Shown here one piece after another: positions 1-7,046 of a stretch of 11,174 nucleotides of DNA (position 1 is its first letter; each line of letters begins with the position of its first letter). The stretch covers positions 5,767-16,940 of the forward strand of contig DHNI01000113.1 in the NCBI GenBank assembly GCA_002409455.1, written 5' to 3'. The stretch is from Firmicutes bacterium UBA5420. GTDB taxonomy: Bacteria; Bacillota; Limnochordia; Darwinibacteriales; Darwinibacteriaceae. A program made the translations under genes and the position numbers. The notes below the pieces were generated by a model. The model saw only the letters and a program-made list of their open reading frames with translations. It made no database searches and was not told the DNA's origin.

Positions 1-779
1 ACCTGCACCAAATTCATGGGGGCTGACACAACTGCAAGGTTGGGATCGTTTTCTACCTGATGAAGCACGCCTACTTCAAGGCGAGGTATGAGGTTTACCC
101 GGCCTGCTTTGAGGTTGAGAACCATACTATTTTCATCAGGAATAATCATAAAGTTTGCCTGCTCAAAGTAAGGCATCTCGCCAGACCAATGCTGATCAAA
201 ACGGCGCAGCTCCAACTGTTGATTTGGTAGCCATTGTTGCAGTTGGTAAGGACCTGTACCCAAGGGATTTCGGGCCAAGTCAACGGCATGGGCAGGATAG
301 ATAGAGGCATACACCTCAGTGAGTGTATAGATAAAGGCTCCGTTTGGTTCATGCAGCTCAATTTGCACCCCGCCTGCTATGGGCTTTACATCCTTAATCA
401 TGCTAAGCTCTCCAGCCCGCACCGCAATCTCTGGATCCCGGGCGCGATTCAAAGCAAAAACCACATCAGCAGGCGTCAAGGGAGTACCATCATGAAAAAA
501 GGCCTCCCTAAGATAGAAGGTATAGACCGTGCCCAGATCATTCACTGTCCAGTGCGTTGCTAAGGCTCCTTCAACCTCTCCTTCTGGTGTCGCCTTCACC
601 AATCCTTCGTAGATATTAAAGGCCACTTCACCAGTGGCAGCTGCCACTGTCTTGACAGGATCGAAGCTATCCGGATCCTGAGGAATAGCAATATTGAGTA
701 CGTGGGCCGATCCAAGACCACCCATTGTAAGGACCATAATCATGGCCACCACCACTGAAAAACGCATCCACTTGTACAT
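1..779 (-). CDS. ABC transporter substrate-binding protein, family 5 (oligopeptide/dipeptide type), N-terminal part
   Basis: This is the first 259 residues of an extracellular solute-binding protein of the family that delivers peptides, nickel or some sugars to an Opp/Dpp-type ABC importer; the gene continues past the left edge. Residues 1-25 form a signal peptide (basic MYKWMR, then a hydrophobic core) with a plausible signal peptidase I site after GSA and no lipobox cysteine. Family hallmarks follow: the NIYEGLV block at 55-61, FHDGTPLTPADVVFAL at 95-110, GTGPYQL at 174-180 and RFDQHW at 193-198. Usual length is 500-600 residues, so about half is missing. The start ATG shares its A with the TAA stop of the upstream TetR gene (TAATG), and its ribosome binding site (GGGAGG) lies within the last TetR codons, so the two are translationally coupled. 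The substrate cannot be told from this part. The family is secure; peptide specificity is only the default guess. Confidence 0.9.
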   Translation of the reverse strand, partial: MYKWMRFSVVVAMIMVLTMGGLGSAHVLNIAIPQDPDSFDPVKTVAAATGEVAFNIYEGLVKATPEGEVEGALATHWTVNDLGTVYTFYLREAFFHDGTPLTPADVVFALNRARDPEIAVRAGELSMIKDVKPIAGGVQIELHEPNGAFIYTLTEVYASIYPAHAVDLARNPLGTGPYQLQQWLPNQQLELRRFDQHWSGEMPYFEQANFMIIPDENSMVLNLKAGRVNLIPRLEVGVLHQVENDPNLAVVSAPMNLVQ

Positions 780-1381
780 TACATTTCCTCCCTTCGCGCC
801 GTCAAACCAAGACGCAAGACATCCAGCACGTTCTTTAAGAATTCGTCATTGCGTCCCTGATCAAAGTGGTCAATGAGATCCTTACCCACCGCATGGTAAA
901 CAAAAAACACGGCCTCTGGATCAAGGACACCATTGACCTCTCCACTTGCCATCGCATCGTCTAAAAACTGGGCAAAATCATGAGCCCGGCTAAGGCGTCC
1001 CTTTTCAAGGTATGGTTGTAGCACCTCCGTCTTACTATCCCAAAACTTATTCGCTACCTGATGAAAAAGGGGATGTTCTTGGGCAAAACGGTACGACTCT
1101 AAGTAGTACTCCTCCAGAACTGAGAAAATATCTCCCCCTTTAGCAAACGCCTTTCCTACATAGGCTCTTTTCTGTTCATAAGCTAAATCCACAACATAGA
1201 GGTACAAATCACGCTTGTCTTCAAAGTACTGGTACATGCTCCCTTTGGCAATTCCGCACTTCTCAACAATTTTGGTCAACGATGCTTGCTCGAAGGGTAA
1301 TTGAGCAAACTCTTCCACGGCGGCTTTGATTACGGCCTGGCGTTTATCTGGTTCCAAATTGAAGAAAGTCTGTTTCGGCAT
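779..1381 (-). CDS. TetR/AcrR family transcriptional regulator
   Basis: A 200-residue one-component repressor-type regulator. The N-terminal helix-turn-helix is clear: residues about 11-55 contain the KRQAVIKAAVEEF helix and a recognition segment ending GIAKGSMYQYFEDKRDLY, the classic TetR signature. The remaining helical domain, where family members bind a small-molecule ligand and dimerise, has no recognisable specificity. I chose the ATG at 1381 because a good ribosome binding site (GGGAGGTG) lies just upstream; the in-frame TTG at 1396 would place that site inside the gene. It is the first gene of a unit with the solute-binding protein, whose start overlaps its stop. Inverted repeats lie between its candidate -10 box and its start, so autoregulation and control of the transporter are likely (inference). 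Its effect on the divergent HD-GYP gene is open. Confidence 0.92.
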   Translation of the reverse strand: MPKQTFFNLEPDKRQAVIKAAVEEFAQLPFEQASLTKIVEKCGIAKGSMYQYFEDKRDLYLYVVDLAYEQKRAYVGKAFAKGGDIFSVLEEYYLESYRFAQEHPLFHQVANKFWDSKTEVLQPYLEKGRLSRAHDFAQFLDDAMASGEVNGVLDPEAVFFVYHAVGKDLIDHFDQGRNDEFLKNVLDVLRLGLTARREEM

Positions 1382-1399
1382 GCCCACACCTCCCAAATG

Positions 1400-1428
1400 T
1401 GACTACCCAGTCATCTATTTGCAAATAG
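1400..1428. promoter_or_regulatory. Two adjacent palindromes, candidate TetR operators
   Basis: Two perfect inverted repeats sit side by side upstream of the TetR gene. The first is TGACT-ACCC-AGTCA at 1400-1413, two 5-base arms with a 4-base spacer. The second is CTATTTGCAAATAG at 1415-1428, a 14-base palindrome with no spacer. Both lie where the transcript of the TetR gene should begin, just downstream of its candidate -10 box, the usual place for an autorepressing TetR protein to bind. Which of the two is bound, if either, cannot be decided from sequence alone. Confidence 0.5.
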
Positions 1429-1456
1429 TATACCACGTAGATCCTAGATATGCCAG
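1427..1456 (-). promoter_or_regulatory. Candidate sigma-A-type promoter of the tetR/binding-protein operon
   Basis: Read on the minus strand, CTGGCA (1456-1451) and TATACT (1432-1427) are separated by 18 bases. The -10 box matches the vegetative consensus in five of six positions and the -35 box in four. Transcription would start near 1420, inside the palindromes, leaving a leader of about 40 bases before the TetR start at 1381. Confidence 0.45.
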
Positions 1457-1499
1457 ATCTTCCGTGGCATTATTTCTAAAAGGGCGTATACAAATTCGA

Positions 1500-1529
1500 T
1501 TGGAGCTGGGAAAACAAGTGTGCTATGAT
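1500..1529 (+). promoter_or_regulatory. Candidate promoter of the HD-GYP gene
   Basis: TTGGAG (1500-1505) and TATGAT (1524-1529) are separated by 18 bases, and the -10 box is preceded by TGC, an extended -10 element. Transcription would begin near 1536, about 40 bases before the GTG start at 1577. It points away from the tetR promoter, making this a divergent control region. Confidence 0.5.
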
Positions 1530-1576
1530 GGGCATGACTGCATCTCGATAAAGATGCTTAAATTGAGGTGAATATC

Positions 1577-2779
1577 GTGCGACAGATTGAAGCTGACTTA
1601 ATCTCCACCCTTGCCAGTTTCTCCAAGGCAGGAGATCTAAGCAACCTAACCTTTTTAGCCCATTCTGAGAGAGTAGCGCATACCGCCTTTCGGCTGGGAA
1701 AAATACTGACCCTTGGCCAGGCAGAACTCCATGAACTCGTCTTAAGCGCTCTCCTCCACGATATTGGTATCATGACCGATAAAGAGCAATTACAGTTGGC
1801 TGATCTCGAGCCGAAAGCCAACCAAGTTTCGCCCCATTGCCATGAGGGCCATCGTCTGTTGCAACCTACCCGAACTTTTGGCCCCTTTGCCCTTAATGTG
1901 CTTGAACACCATGACTACTACTCTGCTGACTTACGCCTCATCCCGGCCATCATTCATGTGGCCGATCGGGTCGACATTTTACTTGATAAAAACCGTTACG
2001 CCCTCTCCCAGGTAGAAGGTTTACTACAGTATTTCCAAGGTCAAGCCGGACATATTTTCAGTCCCGACGTCGTCGATGCCTTGCATGGATTGGCTCGCAT
2101 CCCCAGTTTTTGGCTCGATCTAGAGTTTGGTCAATATCACTTCTCTGATGATGGCGAGAACTTTAAACGACTGCTCAACCTTGATGAACTAGAAGAGCTC
2201 GCCCAGATCATGACCATTTTGGTTGACGCTAAATCCCCATTTACCCGTCATCACTCGCAAGGGGTGACCAATGTGGCGGGTTTATTGGCGACGAAATTAC
2301 ATATGCCCAAAGAGAAAGTGCGCATGATAAAAATCGCCGGGATGCTCCATGACATAGGAAAACTTGCCATCCCCGATGAAATCCTCATGTATCCGGGGCC
2401 CCTTAGCAAGCAGCAGAGAATTGTCATGAAACAACACACCTACCACAGCTACCACCTGATTAAAGGTATTGGACCTGGGGCGAAGCGCCTGGCCCGCTGG
2501 GCAGCTTTCCACCATGAAAGACTTAATGGAACAGGTTATCCCTTTGGCTTAAGCGCCCAAGATTTGGAACTGGAGGCCCGTCTTATGGCAGTTGCAGACA
2601 TTACAGAGTCCTTGCTAGAAACCAGGCCCTATCGCAAAGGCATGTCCAAGGAGAAGGTACGTCTAATCCTGTATAATAACGTTAACGCGGGACACATTGA
2701 TCCTGACCTCACTGATCTAGCCGTGGCCCATTTGGATGAAATTATGGAGATTGTCAACAGATGCAGCGGATCCGCTTAA
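1577..2779 (+). CDS. Tandem HD-domain protein with C-terminal HD-GYP c-di-GMP phosphodiesterase domain
   Basis: A 400-residue, probably cytoplasmic protein built from two HD phosphohydrolase domains. Domain 1 (about 25-165) keeps H29, HDIG at 61-64, HEGH at 89-92, HH at 111-112 and VADRVD at 128-133, but the stretch after HH lacks a GYP motif. Domain 2 (about 220-390) is a full HD-GYP module: HDIGK at 258-262, H287, then HHERLNGTGYP at 312-322 and the VADI segment near 339-342. HD-GYP proteins hydrolyse c-di-GMP with a two- or three-metal centre; domain 1 may be regulatory or act on another nucleotide (inference). There is no sensor or receiver domain and no membrane segment. I prefer the GTG at 1577 because GAGGTGA (1565-1571) is spaced correctly for it; the earlier GTG at 1568 overlaps that site. 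It is a single-gene unit, divergent from tetR and convergent with the phosphoglucomutase gene. Confidence 0.9.
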   Translation: MRQIEADLISTLASFSKAGDLSNLTFLAHSERVAHTAFRLGKILTLGQAELHELVLSALLHDIGIMTDKEQLQLADLEPKANQVSPHCHEGHRLLQPTRTFGPFALNVLEHHDYYSADLRLIPAIIHVADRVDILLDKNRYALSQVEGLLQYFQGQAGHIFSPDVVDALHGLARIPSFWLDLEFGQYHFSDDGENFKRLLNLDELEELAQIMTILVDAKSPFTRHHSQGVTNVAGLLATKLHMPKEKVRMIKIAGMLHDIGKLAIPDEILMYPGPLSKQQRIVMKQHTYHSYHLIKGIGPGAKRLARWAAFHHERLNGTGYPFGLSAQDLELEARLMAVADITESLLETRPYRKGMSKEKVRLILYNNVNAGHIDPDLTDLAVAHLDEIMEIVNRCSGSA

Positions 2780-2805
2780 AAAAGGCACTCAGAGGTGAGC
2801 GCCTT
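2778..2805. terminator. Rho-independent terminator between convergent genes
   Basis: A hairpin with 10-base arms (2782-2791 and 2796-2805, one G-T pair) and a GAGG loop. On the minus strand it is followed by six T residues (complement of 2783-2778), an ideal terminator for the phosphoglucomutase transcript. Read on the plus strand it ends in TTGTGTCTTT, a poorer U-tract, so it may work in both directions. The TAA stop of the HD-GYP gene (2777-2779) overlaps the A-tract. Confidence 0.8.
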
Positions 2806-2811
2806 GTGTCT

Positions 2812-4515
2812 TTATGCCTCCAAACCCGCGACCACCAAGTTATGGAAGGCTTCTTTGATTGTCCGTAGCTTCTTTTGTGCTTCAGTGCGGTTCTTGCCCC
2901 GCACTTCCAAGTACAACTTCATCTTCGGTTCGGTACCTGAAGGTCTGAGCGTCACTTTGCTCCCCTCCTCGGTAATCCACTGCAATACCCCTTCCTTGGG
3001 TAGTAAGATCACTGTTTCCTTTTGCAAACGCAAATCAAGATGAACACTAGAACCATAATTCAATATTTCTACAACTCGCTCTCGTCCAATTGCCGTAATG
3101 GGTTCTGTTTCTAGCTTGCGAATGAACTCTCGCGAACGCTCCGCCTCTAAGCTCGTGGCAAAGGAATAGGAGACTAGATCCTGAAGGTAATAGCCATGTT
3201 CAGCCCAAAGCTCCTCTAAGCGATCGACTAAGGTCAAACCCTTTCCCTGGTAGAAGGCTGCAACTTCAGCAATGAGCAGGCTGGCCAAAACAGCGTCTTT
3301 ATCTCTGACCGCGGTTCCTGCCAAATATCCATAGCTCTCTTCGAAACCAAAGACGAACTCCTTATTCTCTGCTGGCAGATGATCCATAAGTGTTCCAATA
3401 TACTTAAATCCAGTAAGGGTATCCCTCACTTCCGCCCCATATTTTTCTGCAATCGGTCGCACCATCTCCGTCGTCACAATCGTCTTAACAACGACAGAAC
3501 GGCTTAATTGTTCTGGGGCTGCCTGTGCCAATAAGAAGTCTGTGAGCAACACTCCCACTTGGTTTCCGCTTAGGAGCACCCATTCCCCCTTTTGATCCAC
3601 GGCGACGCCCATGCGATCCGCATCTGGATCGGTTGCAATAATCAAATCACAAGGTTGCTCCTGCGCGTGAGCAAAAGCAAGCTCAAAAGCGTCAGGGTCC
3701 TCTGGATTGGGGTATCCCACAGTGGGAAAGTTACCATCGGGCACCATCTGCTCTGCGACAGTCGACACCTGGCTAAAACCTGCCATGCGCAAAATTTCAG
3801 GAACAAAACGTCCTCCGGTGCCATGCAGTGGGGTATATAAGACCCGTAAGCTCTCTGCGTTTTCCATCTGGGGCACGATCTCGAGTAACTCCCCATAATA
3901 GGCCTGAATAACTTCCTCCCCAAGCCAATGCCAGAGGGGGTTTTCCTTAGGATCATCTGTAACAAGAACACTATCCAAACCGAGCTTGGCCATTTGGGAG
4001 CTAATGCTCAGAGCTTCGTCTGTTAGCATTTGATTGCCATGTTCATTATAGACCTTGTATCCGTTATACGCTGGAGGATTATGACTTGCCGTTATTACAA
4101 TCCCGGCTGAGGCCTTATAATAGCGGACTGCATAGGATAATAGAGGCGTAGGAGCCACTTCAGGAAATACATAGACCGCAATTCCATTGCCCAAAAGCAC
4201 GCTGGCTGCGGCCTCCGTGAATTCCTTGGACATATGTCTAGAATCGTGGGCAATAGCAACACCACCCGCGGCCTTTCCTTGCGCCTTGAGGTGATTTGCC
4301 AACGCCTGGGTTACCAGGCGGACTGTGTAGATATTCATCCTGTTGGATCCAGCGCCTACTTTGCCACGCAAACCCCCTGTACCAAACTCAAGCCATTTGA
4401 AAAAGCGATCCTCAATGTCAGCCGCATTGTCGGCCAGATCGCGCAGTTCGCCCTTTGTATCGCCATCAATGAGTGGGTTCTGAATCCACGCCTCATAGCA
4501 TTCCCGTGCTTCCAT
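2812..4515 (-). CDS. pgcA: Phosphoglucomutase/phosphomannomutase, PgcA type (alpha-D-phosphohexomutase)
   Basis: This 567-residue cytoplasmic enzyme interconverts sugar 1-phosphates and 6-phosphates, most likely glucose, possibly also mannose. All four alpha-phosphohexomutase domains are present: FGTGGLRG at 44-51 near the N-terminus, the phosphoserine loop TASHNP at 142-147 (Ser144 carries the phosphate), the magnesium loop DPDADR at 296-301, the sugar-binding loop GFEESYG at 390-396, and the phosphate-binding loop RPSGTEPK at 524-531. Length and motif spacing match Bacillus PgcA (about 565-580 residues) and not the shorter ManB/GlmM type (about 450). The ATG is preceded by AGGAAGGGG. It lies 38 bases after gerB with no terminator between, so it may be read from the germination operon; a weak internal promoter (TAGAAT) is possible. 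A hairpin terminator follows. It would use the glucose 1-phosphate made by the phosphorylase encoded upstream. The sugar specificity is inferred. Confidence 0.95.
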   Translation of the reverse strand: MEARECYEAWIQNPLIDGDTKGELRDLADNAADIEDRFFKWLEFGTGGLRGKVGAGSNRMNIYTVRLVTQALANHLKAQGKAAGGVAIAHDSRHMSKEFTEAAASVLLGNGIAVYVFPEVAPTPLLSYAVRYYKASAGIVITASHNPPAYNGYKVYNEHGNQMLTDEALSISSQMAKLGLDSVLVTDDPKENPLWHWLGEEVIQAYYGELLEIVPQMENAESLRVLYTPLHGTGGRFVPEILRMAGFSQVSTVAEQMVPDGNFPTVGYPNPEDPDAFELAFAHAQEQPCDLIIATDPDADRMGVAVDQKGEWVLLSGNQVGVLLTDFLLAQAAPEQLSRSVVVKTIVTTEMVRPIAEKYGAEVRDTLTGFKYIGTLMDHLPAENKEFVFGFEESYGYLAGTAVRDKDAVLASLLIAEVAAFYQGKGLTLVDRLEELWAEHGYYLQDLVSYSFATSLEAERSREFIRKLETEPITAIGRERVVEILNYGSSVHLDLRLQKETVILLPKEGVLQWITEEGSKVTLRPSGTEPKMKLYLEVRGKNRTEAQKKLRTIKEAFHNLVVAGLEA

Positions 4516-4553
4516 ACCCGTCCCCTTCCTGCACTATTCTATGGTAATTACTT

Positions 4554-5669
4554 CTAGATACCACTTGGCTTCCCTGCTTTATTCTTGCGCACCCTAGACA
4601 TTCTGATCTCAGCTACGCCCCAGAATATCATAGGTAGGACGATTTGTACCATAACATCAGTAAACGCTGCGATCTTGGTGGCACCTAAATTCATCTCCAT
4701 GACCGATTTTGCAAACCATTGAGAACCCGGGATGATACTTAGAACAAGTGGCGTAACCAAGAAACGATAGTCTGGAAATCCTAGGGCATGTGCCAAATTC
4801 TTGCTGGCCACTAAAAGGCACACGGAAATCTTCAAAAAGCCCCCTATGGCAAAAGTCACACCCACAACCACCTCTAAGCGGGTTAGAAAAAGGGCTATGT
4901 CAATGCGGGCGATGGCCAGGAAGACAGGGAAAAAGGTGATCTTATACATTTCTTCTCCAAGAATTGCTACACTGGCACTGGCGACCAGCATAAGAAAGAA
5001 GGCAGCCAAAAGAAATCCCGGTATAAGCACCTTGTAGGCCGAATTTTTCTTAGTCGTCAAAGCGTTGGCCAGCCCTACCAAAAGCACGGTTTCTAGAAAG
5101 GGGAAATCCAAGAGCTGAAAGGCTCCTTGAAACACAGGCCAAAAGCCGTCATACAGAATTGGGAAGAATTCTTGCAAGTCAACCTCCGTCGTCGCCAAAG
5201 CCAAAGCCGTCAATAAGATGAGGAGTACAAAGATGACCATCACAGAACTAAAACGCGCCAGCACCTCTATACCTTCTTTGACAGCCCAGAGAACAAGTAT
5301 GGCGTACGCAGAGGCCATCACAACTTGAGGAGTATCGGGCAGGGACACCGCTTGTACGAAGTTAGTAATATTACCTGTAACAAGACAGCCCAAACGCCAA
5401 GCATAAAAGCTGTAGATCAAGGCTACCAACCGCGAAGGCCATTTGCCAAAGAGTCGATGCAAACCTTCACTAAAGGACTGTCCATGCATGAGAGTGTCCA
5501 AACGTCCATAGACCAAAATCAACGGCAAAGCCAAAACAATGGCGACCAAAAAAGAGAGCCAAAGATCCCGACCAGCCCAACGGGCCAGCCCAAAGACAAA
5601 GGAATTGCCGATAATGAATAGGAACACTAGGGCGGCACCCTGCCTCTCGGGCACAGATTCATTTATCAC
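4554..5669 (-). CDS. gerB: Spore germination receptor B subunit (GerAB/GerKB family, endospore permease type)
   Basis: A 371-residue integral membrane protein of the GerAB family, within the APC transporter superfamily, which forms the nutrient-sensing, ligand-binding subunit of germinant receptors in the spore inner membrane. I count about ten hydrophobic helices (roughly 11-30, 37-54, 80-102, 117-130, 139-160, 183-205, 214-238, 262-289, 303-320, 334-354), with a basic C-terminal tail, and the length is normal for the family. The GTG start at 5669 is chosen because GAGGTGAT lies 8 bases upstream; that site overlaps the TGA stop of the preceding small gene, which suggests coupled translation. 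It is the last ger gene of the operon; the order A-C-(small)-B resembles Bacillus gerK rather than gerA. The germinant cannot be predicted. The subunit assignment is firm; an exact gene name is not. Confidence 0.93.
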   Translation of the reverse strand: MINESVPERQGAALVFLFIIGNSFVFGLARWAGRDLWLSFLVAIVLALPLILVYGRLDTLMHGQSFSEGLHRLFGKWPSRLVALIYSFYAWRLGCLVTGNITNFVQAVSLPDTPQVVMASAYAILVLWAVKEGIEVLARFSSVMVIFVLLILLTALALATTEVDLQEFFPILYDGFWPVFQGAFQLLDFPFLETVLLVGLANALTTKKNSAYKVLIPGFLLAAFFLMLVASASVAILGEEMYKITFFPVFLAIARIDIALFLTRLEVVVGVTFAIGGFLKISVCLLVASKNLAHALGFPDYRFLVTPLVLSIIPGSQWFAKSVMEMNLGATKIAAFTDVMVQIVLPMIFWGVAEIRMSRVRKNKAGKPSGI

Positions 5670-5683
5670 AATAACGGATCACC

Positions 5684-5893
5684 TCACTGCCACAGCTTTT
5701 GTAGCCAATTCCAAAGAGTACCCAGTGGCTCCGGCACTGGTAGTTGCGCATCAATTGTCAAAAGCACCGAAAACGTGGCTGTCGCAGAAAGTAATAAAAG
5801 ATAGACCAAGACTTCCTGCCACGGGCGCTCTTTCCAGAGGAAAAGCTCCACCCCTCCTACCACAACATAGCCGAGGACTATGACGATTAACAT
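5684..5893 (-). CDS. Small two-helix membrane protein in germination operon, candidate D subunit
   Basis: A 69-residue protein with two hydrophobic helices (about 2-20 and 27-46) joined by a short charged stretch (WKERPWQE), then a proline-containing segment (LPVPEPL) and an amphipathic tail rich in tryptophan. The gene is real by context: its ATG lies one base after the gerC stop, an AAGGAA ribosome binding site sits inside the end of gerC, and its stop overlaps the gerB ribosome binding site. Some Bacillus germinant receptor operons carry a D gene for a protein of about 75 residues with two membrane segments that modulates receptor activity; size, topology and place fit. Sequence similarity to those proteins cannot be judged here, so the D-subunit role is inference. 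It would lie in the spore inner membrane with the A and B subunits. Confidence 0.8.
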   Translation of the reverse strand: MLIVIVLGYVVVGGVELFLWKERPWQEVLVYLLLLSATATFSVLLTIDAQLPVPEPLGTLWNWLQKLWQ

Positions 5894-5894
5894 C

Positions 5895-7046
5895 TTAATT
5901 CCTTACCTTAATAGGTTGGGCGTGAAAACCCGTAAAGGAAATCCTGCAATCGACGTCAACGTCCACTGGGAGATCGCGAAAAACTGCATCCCAGTCACTT
6001 TCAACCTTGCGCCAGATAGCTGGTTCCTGCCGCCACAAAAGTTGCCCAAAGCCTACGATATCACTATTATAGTCTTCTTGAATCAATCCTAGAAAGTCCC
6101 TTATGCGCCGTGTAAACGATCTCGACACCTGTCCCTCTATGTCGTTGACAACTGCGAGATCGGAAAAGTCAACATCTGCCCCCTTTACACCCGCAACACC
6201 AAGCTGCAAGCTCAAACTGACCTTCATCCTTAGGTTCTCACCGTCAACGCTTGGCTTGGTTTGGAACTGGCTACCGCGGAACTCGTAGGTTATAGGAAAC
6301 GTATTTCCTTTCACCTCAGTATCCATAACAAAGAACCCCCCCTCGCTCTCACCCTTGAGGAGGGCGAGAATTTGCGTTTCTTCTTTGGAAAGCCAACCTA
6401 TCAAGCGATCAAGCTTAAAGACGGCAGCCCCTCTCACCACGGGTAGCAGAGCGCCTCCCTCATGAACAAGCTCTACGCCGGGAAGTGTTCCAGAAATGCC
6501 GGGAGAAGATAAATCACCTATAAACCGCCACACCTGCTGAGGTATAAAGTCAGTGGTGACGTCTGATAAGCGAATGACGCTCGCGAGGTGCCGACTAACC
6601 CCGTCCACTAGGGGTGGTTTGCTCTTGAAGACTTCCTCCACTGTGCAGTCTTTGGTCACAAGTAGGTACATCGTACTCCGTAAATCCCGAGCACGAACGA
6701 TGGGCTCCAAAACTTGGAGTATCGACGAGCGAGCGACCTCCTCAGAAACAAGAAACACCTGGGCATGAGCCCAGAAGATCTCCATCCCCGCTGGATTTGC
6801 TAGATTGTGAGCCCCGCTGGTTAAGCTCCTTGCATCTGTAGTAAGTACTACCGGTTCGAATTCGGCTTCTTGTCCTACACCTATGGATTTGGCCATCTCA
6901 GTAATCACGATGACCTTCGGATCCTCTGCATCCACTCCAGCCCCCATCACTAAATCCCGCAATTCGATTTCGGTATAGTCCCAGCAGCCCGTTGTTACTA
7001 TAGTCATTGTACAAAGGAGGAAAATCCGCGCTAAGCCTTTCTTCAT
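5895..7046 (-). CDS. gerC: Spore germination receptor C subunit, Ger(x)C family lipoprotein
   Basis: A 383-residue lipoprotein subunit of the germinant receptor, anchored on the outer face of the spore inner membrane. The signal peptide ends in the lipobox VTTGC, with Cys21 as the lipidated residue, followed by the family's typical WDYTEIELRDL (usually GCWDxxEI). An N-terminal domain (about 22-190) is followed by the GerAC C-terminal domain (about 200-380), recognised by QEDYNSDIVGFGQLLWRQ at 323-340, the WDAVFRDLPVDVDV segment at 352-365 and the final TGFHAQP. Length is normal. The ATG overlaps the gerA stop as ATGA, a 4-base overlap, with AAGGAG upstream. One base separates its stop from the start of the small membrane protein gene. 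The assignment is firm. Confidence 0.95.
   Translation of the reverse strand: MKKGLARIFLLCTMTIVTTGCWDYTEIELRDLVMGAGVDAEDPKVIVITEMAKSIGVGQEAEFEPVVLTTDARSLTSGAHNLANPAGMEIFWAHAQVFLVSEEVARSSILQVLEPIVRARDLRSTMYLLVTKDCTVEEVFKSKPPLVDGVSRHLASVIRLSDVTTDFIPQQVWRFIGDLSSPGISGTLPGVELVHEGGALLPVVRGAAVFKLDRLIGWLSKEETQILALLKGESEGGFFVMDTEVKGNTFPITYEFRGSQFQTKPSVDGENLRMKVSLSLQLGVAGVKGADVDFSDLAVVNDIEGQVSRSFTRRIRDFLGLIQEDYNSDIVGFGQLLWRQEPAIWRKVESDWDAVFRDLPVDVDVDCRISFTGFHAQPIKVRN

Noticed and set aside
234..563. Plus-strand open frame of 109 codons
   Set aside because: It is antisense to the solute-binding protein, whose minus-strand frame runs unbroken to the left edge with family motifs along its length.
1382..1396. 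TTG start five codons upstream for the TetR gene
   Set aside because: The codons between TTG and ATG contain the GGGAGGTG ribosome binding site for the ATG at 1381.
1568..1576. GTG start three codons upstream for the HD-GYP gene
   Set aside because: This GTG is part of the GAGGTGA ribosome binding site that is well spaced for the GTG at 1577.
1382..1576. Riboswitch, small RNA or attachment site in the longest intergenic region
   Set aside because: The region holds divergent promoters and short palindromes only; I saw no conserved riboswitch-like core, terminator/antiterminator pair or tRNA-like fold.
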